Source of the DNA: Lewinellaceae bacterium
GTDB taxonomy: Bacteria; Bacteroidota; Bacteroidia; Chitinophagales; Saprospiraceae
Direction: 5' to 3'
NCBI GenBank assembly: GCA_020636195.1
Contig: JACJYH010000001.1
Coordinates: forward strand, 186,001 to 250,000
Length of the DNA: 64,000 bases
How positions within the stretch are numbered: the first letter of the stretch is position 1; each line of letters begins with the position of its first letter. The position numbers and the translations under genes are program-made. Below the pieces are notes generated by a model that saw nothing but the letters and a program-made list of their open reading frames with translations, made no database searches and was not told the origin of the DNA. Positions 19,709 to 29,098 of this stretch are shown here, in pieces.

Positions 19709-20155
19709 TTATTCTTGAGAAATTATTCTGTGAAAAATCACACGGCGATGTGCTGCATCAACGTGTTGAATTTCAATTTTGTAGTATGGCAATGGTAGTA
19801 TCGGCATTATGATGTCAGCCCATTCAATGAAGCAATAGCCACTCTGCGAAAACAAATATTCATCTATCCCAAAGTCCAATGTTTCTTGAATTGCATTCAC
19901 CCGATATAAGTCCATATGATAAATCGAGTTGCCATCATCAATTGTATATTCATTGATCAGACTAAATGTAGGACTTGTTACGTCTTGATGATATCCCAAA
20001 TAGTGTGCAATTGCTTTTATCAATGTAGTCTTTCCGGCACCTAATTGTCCATCAAATACCACGATATCGCCAACTTGAAGCTGTTGACAAATTTTTAAAG
20101 CTATTTGGTTCACTTCATGGAAAGTGTACAGGCTCTCAAACAATTTTTCAGTCAT
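19709..20155 (-). CDS. tsaE: tRNA t6A biosynthesis ATPase TsaE
   Basis: 148 residues starting at the ATG at 20155, two bases after the stop of the preceding gene; an upstream in-frame start at 20188 would overlap that gene and add non-homologous residues. Walker A GQLGAGKTT at 36-44, TSPTFSLINEY and MDLYR motifs are diagnostic of TsaE, which supports TsaB/TsaD in making threonylcarbamoyl-A37. It ends an operon with two oxidoreductase genes, an unusual setting for an essential tRNA gene. This window also holds mtaB, which modifies t6A further. Confidence 0.94.
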   Translation of the reverse strand: MTEKLFESLYTFHEVNQIALKICQQLQVGDIVVFDGQLGAGKTTLIKAIAHYLGYHQDVTSPTFSLINEYTIDDGNSIYHMDLYRVNAIQETLDFGIDEYLFSQSGYCFIEWADIIMPILPLPYYKIEIQHVDAAHRRVIFHRIISQE

Positions 20156-20157
20156 TA

Positions 20158-20865
20158 TTAACCAATAATATTCCCATTTTCGTCCCAAGAAACGATAGTG
20201 TGTTGTGTATCCAACTTCAGATATACATCTTTATATTTTTCATCAAGATTTAGACCAAATTTTGCCATCACTTCTTCAGGAACTCCATCCCACTGATTTG
20301 GTGTGTTTCCTAGATATCCCATATCTTTAATTCCCATCTCGGTAGTAAAGAATCCTGTACATGTCAGGTTTCTGAGCGTGTTGAAAAATCTTACACCAAA
20401 TTTCATATTGGCTTCAGCTTTATCGGGATATGCTATCATATCAATGATTTCTAATTTTTGACCATCGTTGGTATCCAAAAATCCTACTCCATAGCGTGAC
20501 AAACACTGATTTTCTAACCACATCAAACCACCGCGTAATGGCACTTGAAATGGTGGATAATCCTTCACCATAAATTCTATGAAATCTACTACATCTGCAT
20601 CATTTGCACTTCCTGAAACTTCGTCTGCCGGAATGATGATATCCACCAAAATGCCTAACATCGCCAACTCCTTTTCTGTAAAAAAGGTTTCCTCCATGAT
20701 CTTTTCGTCTTTCTCCATCTCGTCCGGAGTTCTTCCATAACCATTCTTCGGAGCTTGACTAGTCTGAATGTCAATCTTTGGCGTTGGTTTACATCCGATG
20801 GATAATAAAAGGCTCGTGGCAAAACCACTAGTCAAAATAATCTTTAAATTTTCTCTCCTATCCAT
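20158..20865 (-). CDS. Gluconate 2-dehydrogenase subunit 3 family protein
   Basis: 235 residues. The N-terminus has a twin-arginine-like D-R3-R4-E-N-L-K motif followed by a hydrophobic stretch and a lipobox-like LSIGC (Cys25), so it may be a Tat-exported lipoprotein. TEKELAMLGILVDIIIPADEVSGSANDADVVDFIEFMVKDY matches the subunit-3 ('hitch-hiker') family that co-exports a folded GMC dehydrogenase. The GMC gene lies two bases upstream and tsaE two bases downstream, so the three are tightly coupled. Confidence 0.85.
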   Translation of the reverse strand: MDRRENLKIILTSGFATSLLLSIGCKPTPKIDIQTSQAPKNGYGRTPDEMEKDEKIMEETFFTEKELAMLGILVDIIIPADEVSGSANDADVVDFIEFMVKDYPPFQVPLRGGLMWLENQCLSRYGVGFLDTNDGQKLEIIDMIAYPDKAEANMKFGVRFFNTLRNLTCTGFFTTEMGIKDMGYLGNTPNQWDGVPEEVMAKFGLNLDEKYKDVYLKLDTQHTIVSWDENGNIIG

Positions 20866-20867
20866 GG

Positions 20868-22607
20868 TTATAAATTTTGTTTTTTAAGTTGGTCAATGAT
20901 ATAATCCGATGTGCGCCATGAAAGTGCTAAAATTGTCCAAGTTGGATTTTTATCGGCTTGTGACACAAAAGAACCACCATCCACTACAAACAAGTTTTTG
21001 CATTCATGTGCTTGACCAAAGGAATTCAGAACCGATTTTTTCGGGTCATCGCCCATTCGTGTAGTTCCCACTTCATGGATAATCCTACCTGGTGCCAATA
21101 GACCATATTGATTCTCCTCTGTTGGTTTTGTTCCCAGCAATGTTGCGCCCATAGAAGTGAGGATTTCTTCAAATGTATCATGCATGTGTTTCGCTTGTTT
21201 TATCTCATGTTCAGTCCAATTATAATGAAACCGTAAGACTGGAATTCCATATTTATCTACGTGATCAGGGTCAATCTCACAATAATTATCATATTGAGGT
21301 ATGCTTTCTCCTCTTCCCGACATACCTACCATAGAACCATAAATTCTTCTGATATCATTTTTTAAATTTTTTCCATAACCACCATTTTCGCTAGGATTGC
21401 CAAGTGTATCCTTTAAATATTGCCTACTGGTGTCCATACCAAAACCGGTTCCATAGGATGGCATTCCCATCCCACCCCAATATTCTATATGATATCCTCT
21501 CGGAAAATTCAGTTTTTTATTGTCAAGCCACCATGGAGTATAGACGTGCATACCACCTGTGCCATCCTCATTATACCTCACCCGATCTACCAGTTCGGGA
21601 AGGAATCCCATGCGGTCAGTGCCAGTAGAATCGTGAAGGTACCTACCTAAAACTCCGGAACTGTTTGAAATTCCATTAGCATGATATTTTGACTTTGAAT
21701 TGAGCATGATACGAGCCGTTTCGCAAGCCGATGCACCCAAAACCACAACCTTGCTTTTTATTCTATTTTCAGTCATTGTGGTTTTATTGATATAGATGAC
21801 ACCATTGGCGTTTCCATTTTCATCTATGGTAACTTCCCTAACCATAGCTTGGGTGATGACTTCAGCATTTCCTGTTTTTTGAGCTGGTTGAATAAGACAT
21901 GTCGATGATGAAAAATCTCCGTGGATGGTACACGCTCTATTGCATTGCGCACAAAAAAAACATGCATTTCGTTCCTTATTTACTTTTCTGGTGAGAATGG
22001 ACAAACGAGATGGAATAACGGGAATTTTAATTTTTTTGGCACCACGAGCTATAAACATTTCATGAAGCCGTGGTTTCGGAGGTGGCAAGAAAAAACCATC
22101 AGGTTCGTTATAGATGCCTTCCTTACTACCATATATTCCAATGAGTTTATCCACTTTATCATAATACGGTTTCACATCATCATAGGAAATAGGCCAGTTA
22201 TCGCCTAATCCATCTTTATCCTTGGCCTTGAAATCCAATGGACCAAACCTCAGCGATATCCTGCCCCAATGGTTGGTACGCCCACCAATCATTCGTGCTC
22301 TCCACCAGTCAAATTTGGTATCGTTTTTATGTGTATAGGGTTCTCCATCTATTTCCCATCCACCGTAACATGCATCAAAATCTCCAAAAGGCCGCTTTGT
22401 ACCTGCACCTCGACGAGGTGATTCCCATGGCCATCTTAATTGAGTTCTATATTCCTCTTTTGATGGGTCATAATCACTACCTGCTTCAAGGACAATCACT
22501 TTCAGTCCGGATTCAGACAGTATTTTTGCTGACATCCCTCCACCTGCTCCTGATCCTACGATACAAACGTCATATTCATTTCCTTGCTCTTTGATATTGA
22601 ATGGCAT
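20868..22607 (-). CDS. GMC-family FAD-dependent oxidoreductase (sugar/gluconate dehydrogenase-like) with Cys cluster
   Basis: 579 residues. The Rossmann FAD motif GSGAGGGMSA is at 18-27; the C-terminal GTTRMGDDP, FVVDGGSF and NPTWTILAL motifs are typical of GMC_oxred_C. Residues 216-226 read CFFCAQCNRAC (C-x2-C-x2-C-x3-C), likely an iron-sulfur site like that in FAD-dependent glucose dehydrogenases. It has no signal peptide of its own, consistent with export together with the subunit-3 protein encoded next. No cytochrome subunit is seen nearby. The substrate is not determinable. Confidence 0.88.
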   Translation of the reverse strand: MPFNIKEQGNEYDVCIVGSGAGGGMSAKILSESGLKVIVLEAGSDYDPSKEEYRTQLRWPWESPRRGAGTKRPFGDFDACYGGWEIDGEPYTHKNDTKFDWWRARMIGGRTNHWGRISLRFGPLDFKAKDKDGLGDNWPISYDDVKPYYDKVDKLIGIYGSKEGIYNEPDGFFLPPPKPRLHEMFIARGAKKIKIPVIPSRLSILTRKVNKERNACFFCAQCNRACTIHGDFSSSTCLIQPAQKTGNAEVITQAMVREVTIDENGNANGVIYINKTTMTENRIKSKVVVLGASACETARIMLNSKSKYHANGISNSSGVLGRYLHDSTGTDRMGFLPELVDRVRYNEDGTGGMHVYTPWWLDNKKLNFPRGYHIEYWGGMGMPSYGTGFGMDTSRQYLKDTLGNPSENGGYGKNLKNDIRRIYGSMVGMSGRGESIPQYDNYCEIDPDHVDKYGIPVLRFHYNWTEHEIKQAKHMHDTFEEILTSMGATLLGTKPTEENQYGLLAPGRIIHEVGTTRMGDDPKKSVLNSFGQAHECKNLFVVDGGSFVSQADKNPTWTILALSWRTSDYIIDQLKKQNL

Positions 22608-22695
22608 AACTCTAAATTATTAGTCCGTAAATATAAAGCAAAGTTTATTAAATGGAATAATCCATCAAATGATTCTAATGACAGACAATATGTTT

Positions 22696-22703
22696 TATCT
22701 TTG
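22696..22703 (+). promoter_or_regulatory. Bacteroidota -7 box (TATCTTTG) for serC
   Basis: TATCTTTG lies 24 bases before the serC ATG at 22728. Exact TAnnTTTG match; the -33 element is weak. Confidence 0.55.
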
Positions 22704-22727
22704 TGCCTTAATAAATTCAATTTTAAA

Positions 22728-23795
22728 ATGAAATATAATTTTTCAGCCGGACCCGCCATTCTTCCAAAAGAAGTAATGGAAGAAGCCGGTAAAGCTGCCA
22801 TAAATTTTAATAATTCCGGTTTATCTATTTTGGAAATTTCTCATAGATCCAAGGATTTTATTGCTGTCATGGATCAGGCGGTACAACTCGTCAAGGACTT
22901 GCTCTCACTCAGCAGTGATTATGAAGTTATATTTATTTCGGGAGGTGCTTCTTCTCAATTTTTTATGGTGCCTATGAATTTTCTGGACGAAAACGGAAAA
23001 GCAGCTTACGTAGATTCAGGCGTCTGGGCAAACAAAGCCATCAAAGAAGCCAAATTATTCGGACAAGTAGATGTAGTTGCTTCTTCAAAGGATGAAAACT
23101 ATTCTTATATTCCTAAAGGATTTTCGGTAGATAGCCAAAATACCTACCTCCATTTGACAAGTAATAATACCATTTACGGCACCCAATTACACCATTTTCC
23201 GGAGACAGAAGTTCCTTTGATCGCTGATATGTCATCTGATATTTTCAGTAGAGCCTTTGATGTCAATAAATTTGATTTGATCTATGCAGGAGCTCAAAAG
23301 AACATGGGGCCTGCAGGGACAACCTTGGTGATTGTAAAAAAATCCGCCCTTGGTAAAGTACGCAGATCGATTCCGTCTATGCTTAAATACGAAACACACA
23401 TTGATGGTGGCTCTATGTATAACACACCACCGGTTTTTCCTATTTATGTATCAATGCTGACCATGCAATGGTTGAAAAATAATGGTGGCATCGAAGCCAT
23501 TCAAAAAATCAATGAAGAAAAGGCAGCTTTGTTGTATAATGAAATAGATAGAAATCCTCTGTTTGTTGGAACCGCTAGAAAAGAAGACAGGTCCAATATG
23601 AATGTGTGCTTCCTATTGAAAGACTCAAGTCAAGAACCTGCTTTCAATGAAATGTGCAAAAGTGCAGGTTGTGTGGGTTTAGCGGGACACCGTTCTGTCG
23701 GTGGATTTAGGGCTTCTATTTATAATGCCATGCCAAAGGATGCAATTCAAGTTTTAGTAGATATTATGAGAGAGTTTGAAAGGAAGAATGGGTAA
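22728..23795 (+). CDS. serC: Phosphoserine aminotransferase SerC
   Basis: The frame is open from 22584, but the family starts at the ATG at 22728 (MKYNFSAGPAILP), giving 355 residues, the usual length. The upstream extension would run through the promoter box. PLP lysine is Lys191 in YAGAQKNMGPAG; HRSKDF and GHRSVGGFRAS are conserved. It converts 3-phosphohydroxypyruvate and glutamate to phosphoserine in serine (and pyridoxine) synthesis. No serA or serB is adjacent. It overlaps the next gene by 8 bases. Confidence 0.96.
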   Translation: MKYNFSAGPAILPKEVMEEAGKAAINFNNSGLSILEISHRSKDFIAVMDQAVQLVKDLLSLSSDYEVIFISGGASSQFFMVPMNFLDENGKAAYVDSGVWANKAIKEAKLFGQVDVVASSKDENYSYIPKGFSVDSQNTYLHLTSNNTIYGTQLHHFPETEVPLIADMSSDIFSRAFDVNKFDLIYAGAQKNMGPAGTTLVIVKKSALGKVRRSIPSMLKYETHIDGGSMYNTPPVFPIYVSMLTMQWLKNNGGIEAIQKINEEKAALLYNEIDRNPLFVGTARKEDRSNMNVCFLLKDSSQEPAFNEMCKSAGCVGLAGHRSVGGFRASIYNAMPKDAIQVLVDIMREFERKNG

Positions 23796-24531
23796 AACTT
23801 TTCTCACCCAAATATCTATAGCTGATAATGTTATTCCGGTAAAAGTTTACGTTGAAAAAAGGCAAAATACGCGTGCATCGTTAGGGTCAAAGTATGTCAA
23901 CCTCAGAATACCTCAAGGTCTCATTTTTAAACCTGATGTACAGAAGCATTTAAAGTGGTTGGAGGGTTGGTTGAAGCAAGTACAAGACCAGAAACCTCAA
24001 GCTTTGTACAAGTATTTTAATAGTAGGAATTATGAAAATGGAGATATAATTCGTCTGTATGATATCGATTATAGCATCCATATATCCTTAGACTCTGAAG
24101 CGACTTTAGGTAAAATAAAACTGTTGAATAAAGAGATTTGGATAACTATACCCAATAATAAAGAGTATGACAGACAAAAACTCATCAAACACCTATTGAT
24201 CAAAGGATGTCAAAAGTTTTTTAAACCACGCCTCAGTCATAGAGTTCTTGAACTTAATACCAAATATTTTGAGAAAGAGATTTCCACAATAAAGTTGAAG
24301 TACAATAAGAGTAACTGGGGAAGCTGTTCTTCTTCTAAAAACTTGAATTTTTCCGTCAGGCTACTTTTAGCACCTAGCGAAGTGATAGATTACGTCATCA
24401 TCCACGAGCTGACGCATTTAGTGGAAATGAACCATTCGGATCGATTTTGGTCAATTGTTAGTAAAATCGTACCGTCATATAAGGAAAGTGAAAAATTCCT
24501 AAAAATGTATAATCATTCACTTGATTTCTGA
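23788..24531 (+). CDS. YgjP-like zinc metallopeptidase (DUF45)
   Basis: 247 residues from the ATG at 23788, which is preceded by AGGAAG and overlaps the serC stop; a TTG 12 bases earlier is also possible. The zinc motif HELTHLVEMNHSDRFW with NWGSCSS upstream is the hallmark of the YgjP/WSS1-like DUF45 family. The physiological substrate is unknown. Translational coupling with serC is likely. The gene ends just before the hairpin element at 24541. Confidence 0.85.
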   Translation: MGKTFLTQISIADNVIPVKVYVEKRQNTRASLGSKYVNLRIPQGLIFKPDVQKHLKWLEGWLKQVQDQKPQALYKYFNSRNYENGDIIRLYDIDYSIHISLDSEATLGKIKLLNKEIWITIPNNKEYDRQKLIKHLLIKGCQKFFKPRLSHRVLELNTKYFEKEISTIKLKYNKSNWGSCSSSKNLNFSVRLLLAPSEVIDYVIIHELTHLVEMNHSDRFWSIVSKIVPSYKESEKFLKMYNHSLDF

Positions 24532-24540
24532 TTCTACATT

Positions 24541-24592
24541 TTAGAGTATGTTTAAATTTTATTATCCAAAACAAAATTTAAACATTCTCTAA
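24541..24592. mobile_element. 52-bp minimal MITE-like hairpin element
   Basis: 20-bp ends TTAGAGTATGTTTAAATTTT and AAAATTTAAACATTCTCTAA are inverted repeats with one mismatch around a 12-base centre. Read in reverse, its first ~36 bases match the left part of the 162-bp element at 34458 (including TTGGATAATAAAAT), then it jumps to the right end, so it looks like an internally deleted copy. It sits between convergent genes and may also act as a two-way terminator. Confidence 0.65.
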
Positions 24593-24594
24593 TA

Positions 24595-27558
24595 TTACTT
24601 GTAATAATGCTCTAAAAATGCTCTGTATTTCAATGTTGATTTTTCACTGAGCATTTTTCTATAATTGGAAACAGAAATGGGTAAGATATCAAAATTGACG
24701 TCATTTCTACCGGTATAATCAGGAATATTATTACTGACGTTTTTGTAATAAGCATCAGCTTTTTCATAATTATCAAATTTTTTGATAAGAATTACATCTA
24801 CTTTATCCTGAATATTTAACGTCACCTTTTCGCCTATCTGGAGGTTTTCAACTTTAAAATTCTGCTTATTGTAATTTGATATGGCTACCCTAACATTGGC
24901 ATTTTCTACTTCTGTCAAACCATAGGTTACTATTGCAACATAGTGTGGATCTGCATCATCCTTAGTATATATCTTGTCCACATCCTTGATATCCACAGTA
25001 TTAAAAATGGAGTTGTCGCCGGACAGATATCTCATTATCTCCCTTGCTTTAGCTTGCTCAGGTGAATTTGGAAATGCTTGGGTAACCTTTTTTAGCTCCT
25101 CCATATAAGCATCTTTTCCTTGAGTACTGCCTATGCACATGGCTCTTAACAAAGATATTTTCGAAAGGAAAGGGCTGTTTTCTTGACTGGTTGCATTATC
25201 ATCGATGGCTTTGATAACCCTTTTATATTCATTATTTTCAAATAAGCGATAAAGAGATTGATAAAATGCTTCCGGTGTGGTTTCCTTATTCTTTGCAAAA
25301 TAATTGGGGTCAGATAAGACTGAAGCATACTTTGAATCAGGATATTTTCTGATGATTTTCTCTTTATACTCATTTGCCTTAGTCTGATCATTCATGTCTA
25401 AATAATCCAGATATAGATAGTAATGTGAGTCGAGCTCGTATTGTGTTGGTCCATATCTTTTATGCATGTCTTCTAGTGTCATTGCTGACTTAGAGTAATT
25501 CTGTATTTTGTCTCTGAACAACTTTCCAAGAGTGTACATTGCTGAGATGATTTTATCATGTACTTCTTGTCTTTTTACCGGATTAGATGGGATTTCCCTC
25601 AGCATTTTTTTGTACTCATCGTTCAATGGACTACTTTCTTCACCTGTGGATTCATCTACCTTCGTATCCGGAGCTGTGGACTGACTAATATCCGCACCAA
25701 CAGATTTTCTACTGCGTCTCCAATCATCAGATAGCGGTCTATCTCCCCAAGTCCTTCTAAAATCCTGGATGCCTTTTTCTCTATTTTTGCTGTTGTATGC
25801 AAAAAATGAACTTTGGATGTTTATAGGAATGCTTTGTAATGCAGTCGGATCTTTTTTTGCATCATCCGTAGTTGCAGTACTTGTAAGCAATTTAGGATTA
25901 TTTCTCACCAACCATGCTTTTATGGCATCTTTTTGATCTCCTTCTTTCAGGGAAGCAAAATAAAGAAGCGTATCATTATAGGTGATTGTACTGATGTTAT
26001 AAGCTATGTCTTTCAATGCTTCCACAGATTTTTTTACTTCTAATTGTCTCGCATCTTTTGCATTGAGATTTGTCAGCGTAGTATCATAGTAATTGGATGC
26101 ATTAAGATATTTCTCATCTTTATAGTACAGATTGGCTATGTTCAAGTATGTTTCAGCTTTCAGCTTTTGATTGCCTTTATTGTTGAGCGCTGATAATTTA
26201 AAGTTTTCAATCGCCTTGTCTGTATTATTTTGTGCCATTTCCATCTCAGCCAGAGTATAATATATTTGATCTCTGTAGTTCTGATACCTTTCATTTTTTA
26301 AGAATTTTTGCATTTCTTCAGCTACCTGCTCACGAGATTTTAAACCGGACAACAAAGCACTTTTTATTATGGCCATATCTGCCATAAAAGCCATTCTATC
26401 TGACTTTGTCAATTTTTTTGACTGTTCAAAAAAAGCGTATGCTGCGGTTTGATCCTGAAGTTGTTGTGCCAATTGTCCTGCAATAAAAGCATATCTTCCT
26501 TTCAAATTTTTATCTTTCGATGTTGTGATGGCTTCTTCCAGTTTTGGTATGGCTTCAGCATACTTTTCTTCTTTTATAAGCAAACTTGCATAGGTGGCGC
26601 TGATATCTGATTTTAAATTTTCATCTATTTTATCAAGATCAATTTTCCTTAATAAAACATCACAACCAAAATAATTTTGTCTCTTTATATAAGTTTTTGC
26701 CAACCATAACAAACCTTCAGGATACGCAGACCTATCTATAGGCACTACCTTTGGTGTCACCTGAACAGGTTCTTCTTCAGTTGGCTCTACAGTTTGTGCT
26801 TGAATAGTAGGTTCAGGTTTTGGCGTTTGAATTACCGTTTTTTCTTTCTCCACCTTCGGCTTTGGTGTGGTTTTAATTCCTTTCTTGCGATTCTTTGCGT
26901 CTTGTTTTCTTTGTCTCTCTCTTTCTTTCTTTTCTCTTTCCCTTTGTTTTTGCTTTTCCTTTCTTTCTTGTGCCTTTGTCTTAGCAACTTCCTTCTTTTC
27001 TTTCGCCTTTTCTTCTCTTTCTTCTTTTTGTTGTTCGATTTTTTGCTCTCTCTCAAGAGCTTTTGCTTTTATGGCAGATTTTCCGGTAGGTTTTTTAGTC
27101 ATGTAATTTCTGCCGTAAGGATTAGCAGGATTGAATTCTTCCTGAAAATACTCTAATGTCTGTTCAGAAGTTTCATAATCATGCTTTAGATACTGCGCTT
27201 TCCCCATCATGACATAACAATCGTCTACATAATTTCCGGGCTCGTGCAACTGAGCTACAGTTGTAACTTTTTGGATGATGATTTCCATATCATCTTTAAC
27301 CATTTTAGGGTCATTGATTGATACATAATCTTCAACTTCTAAAATCTTATTAAAGTCATCTTCATTGGCCAGCCTCATCTGTTCTAAACTCAATCGGTAT
27401 ATCTCCTTTGCATTCCAGTATCCATTATATAACGAAGTGGTATTATGGTAAAACTTTCCAAATTTTGAAGTTTCATTTCTCTTTTTTTTAGTCACGCACC
27501 CCGATGAGAAAACTGCTAAAATCAAGACAATAAAAAGGGAGAATTTTTTATGATTCAA
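24595..27558 (-). CDS. TPR lipoprotein, probable T9SS component PorW/SprE
   Basis: 987 residues with a lipoprotein signal ending at SSGC (Cys21). The N-terminal block (GKFYHNTTSLYNGYWNAKEIY...) and the C-terminal block ending NYRKMLSEKSTLKYRAFLEHYYK resemble PorW/SprE, the periplasmic TPR lipoprotein linking the T9SS motor and translocon. The middle is a long array of TPR-like helices. Residues ~170-240 form a very Lys/Glu/Arg-rich low-complexity segment, followed by a Pro/Thr/Glu linker to ~272. A T9SS cargo gene and gldH occur in the same window. The assignment is from remembered sequence features; a generic TPR lipoprotein is the alternative. Confidence 0.62.
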   Translation of the reverse strand: MNHKKFSLFIVLILAVFSSGCVTKKKRNETSKFGKFYHNTTSLYNGYWNAKEIYRLSLEQMRLANEDDFNKILEVEDYVSINDPKMVKDDMEIIIQKVTTVAQLHEPGNYVDDCYVMMGKAQYLKHDYETSEQTLEYFQEEFNPANPYGRNYMTKKPTGKSAIKAKALEREQKIEQQKEEREEKAKEKKEVAKTKAQERKEKQKQREREKKERERQRKQDAKNRKKGIKTTPKPKVEKEKTVIQTPKPEPTIQAQTVEPTEEEPVQVTPKVVPIDRSAYPEGLLWLAKTYIKRQNYFGCDVLLRKIDLDKIDENLKSDISATYASLLIKEEKYAEAIPKLEEAITTSKDKNLKGRYAFIAGQLAQQLQDQTAAYAFFEQSKKLTKSDRMAFMADMAIIKSALLSGLKSREQVAEEMQKFLKNERYQNYRDQIYYTLAEMEMAQNNTDKAIENFKLSALNNKGNQKLKAETYLNIANLYYKDEKYLNASNYYDTTLTNLNAKDARQLEVKKSVEALKDIAYNISTITYNDTLLYFASLKEGDQKDAIKAWLVRNNPKLLTSTATTDDAKKDPTALQSIPINIQSSFFAYNSKNREKGIQDFRRTWGDRPLSDDWRRSRKSVGADISQSTAPDTKVDESTGEESSPLNDEYKKMLREIPSNPVKRQEVHDKIISAMYTLGKLFRDKIQNYSKSAMTLEDMHKRYGPTQYELDSHYYLYLDYLDMNDQTKANEYKEKIIRKYPDSKYASVLSDPNYFAKNKETTPEAFYQSLYRLFENNEYKRVIKAIDDNATSQENSPFLSKISLLRAMCIGSTQGKDAYMEELKKVTQAFPNSPEQAKAREIMRYLSGDNSIFNTVDIKDVDKIYTKDDADPHYVAIVTYGLTEVENANVRVAISNYNKQNFKVENLQIGEKVTLNIQDKVDVILIKKFDNYEKADAYYKNVSNNIPDYTGRNDVNFDILPISVSNYRKMLSEKSTLKYRAFLEHYYK

Positions 27559-27824
27559 AATATATTATTTTTATTTATAATGTTTAATATTCAGAGTGCA
27601 AAGATAATCTGATATTTTACTTTTAAATAGATATTCGCATCAATTTTTATCCAAATTCTTGTCTCATTTCTAAGAAAGATTACATAAAATGACGTCAATT
27701 TTAGCTAAAAAAGCACGAAATAATAGGGCAAATTTTTTAACTATTAAAAATATTGGCCCTGAAATAAACTAATATAACTATTTTTGTCCCAAATTATTTT
27801 ATTTTCTTAGCAAATATTTGGTCC

Positions 27825-28649
27825 ATGCCGGACACATTGCCATTTAAAAGGAAGTTGCTTGATCGCCTCAAACATAACTTCAGGATATTGATTCTTGACG
27901 ATGAAAATCTTGAAGAGGTTGGATCCTATAATTTGAGTTTATTGAGTTTTTATACATTGTTGAGTGTAGTCAGCCTGCTTTTGAGCATCTTGGTGATTTC
28001 GTTGATCGTATTTACACCTGTTAAAAGGTTGATACCCGGATATGGAGACATTACTGACAATAAGAAATTTATAGAGCTTACCAAAAAGGTAGATGCTTTG
28101 GAACAAGAAGTTCAAGCCTACGATACCTACACCACCGGATTAAAAAATATGTTGACAGGTGGTATTCATACCCAAGCAGTGCAACGGGAAGATTCCATTG
28201 ACGCTTCAAAAAACATCCCAATTGAACTGATAAAACAAGAAGACATTTTGGAAAATAAAAGAGCAAAAGAGCTCAATTTTCTAAGATTCGTCACTCCTGT
28301 TCGTGGAAGTATTTCAGCAAAATTTCAACCTGCAGTACAACATTATGGAGTGGATATATTAGCGGCAAAGGATGCGCCTATCAGCAGCATCATGGATGGT
28401 ATTGTGATCAGTTCTGATGTATCTCTTCAGACAGGAAACAGTGTGTATATCCAACATCCGAAAAACATTGTGTCTGTGTACAAACATAACTCAGCATTAT
28501 TGGTGAAAACCGGAGATGTAGTGAAAACCGGCCAAGCAATAGCTATTATAGGAAATTCAGGGGAAATGTCCACAGGTCCACATCTGCATTTTGAAATGTG
28601 GTATGATGGAAAGGTAGTAAACCCGGAGAATTATATAAATTTTAATTAA
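27825..28649 (+). CDS. M23 (LytM) family membrane-anchored peptidase
   Basis: 274 residues: a short cytoplasmic start, a membrane segment at ~41-64, a coiled-coil-like stretch (~78-110) and a C-terminal M23 domain (~155-270) with zinc ligands His173 and Asp177 (HYGVDI) and H253-L-H255 (GPHLHFE). All catalytic residues are present, so it is probably an active peptidoglycan endopeptidase. It heads a run of plus-strand genes and is 15 bases from the next one. Confidence 0.92.
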   Translation: MPDTLPFKRKLLDRLKHNFRILILDDENLEEVGSYNLSLLSFYTLLSVVSLLLSILVISLIVFTPVKRLIPGYGDITDNKKFIELTKKVDALEQEVQAYDTYTTGLKNMLTGGIHTQAVQREDSIDASKNIPIELIKQEDILENKRAKELNFLRFVTPVRGSISAKFQPAVQHYGVDILAAKDAPISSIMDGIVISSDVSLQTGNSVYIQHPKNIVSVYKHNSALLVKTGDVVKTGQAIAIIGNSGEMSTGPHLHFEMWYDGKVVNPENYINFN

Positions 28650-28664
28650 ATTGAAGCATAGAAA

Positions 28665-29087
28665 ATGAGTATTTCATTGCAAAATCTAAAAAACGAAAAG
28701 GGGGAAAATTTGAGCCCTATTTTACCAAACGGCATTAAAAATTATCTGATCGATATAGACGGAACTATTTGTGACGATGTCCCTAATGAAGAACCGGAAA
28801 GAATGGCAACCGTGGAACCCTACGCTGACGCCTTGGAGATATGTAATAAGTGGTATGATGAAGGCCACATCATTACATTTTTCACATCTAGAACGGAAGA
28901 ACATAGAGTCGTTACGGAGAAATGGTTGAACGATAATGGTTTTAAATACCATGGTTTGCTAGTAGGAAAACCCAGAGGAGGAAATTACCACTGGATAGAC
29001 AATCATATGGTTAAAGCTACTAGGTTCAAGGGAAAATTTACAGACTTGGTACACAGAAATGCCATCATAGAAGTCTTCGAACAATAA
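28665..29087 (+). CDS. HAD-superfamily phosphatase-like protein
   Basis: 140 residues. The first HAD motif is LIDIDGTICDD (Asp30, Asp32) and motif II is FFTSRTEEHR. The short size and lack of a cap domain resemble the capsule-biosynthesis/polynucleotide-kinase-phosphatase-like HAD group. The typical acidic motif is partly replaced by HWIDNHMVKA. Substrate unknown. It lies between the M23 peptidase gene and the SDR gene (11-base gap). Confidence 0.78.
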   Translation: MSISLQNLKNEKGENLSPILPNGIKNYLIDIDGTICDDVPNEEPERMATVEPYADALEICNKWYDEGHIITFFTSRTEEHRVVTEKWLNDNGFKYHGLLVGKPRGGNYHWIDNHMVKATRFKGKFTDLVHRNAIIEVFEQ

Positions 29088-29098
29088 TATCGACATCG

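Noticed and set aside
22584..22727. N-terminal extension of SerC to 22584
   Set aside because: The family starts at MKYNFSAGP and the extension runs through the TATCTTTG promoter box.
26794..27156. Phe/Leu/Cys-rich frames on the plus strand
   Set aside because: They are the reverse of the Lys/Glu-rich segment of the TPR lipoprotein; composition is an artefact of the low-complexity region.
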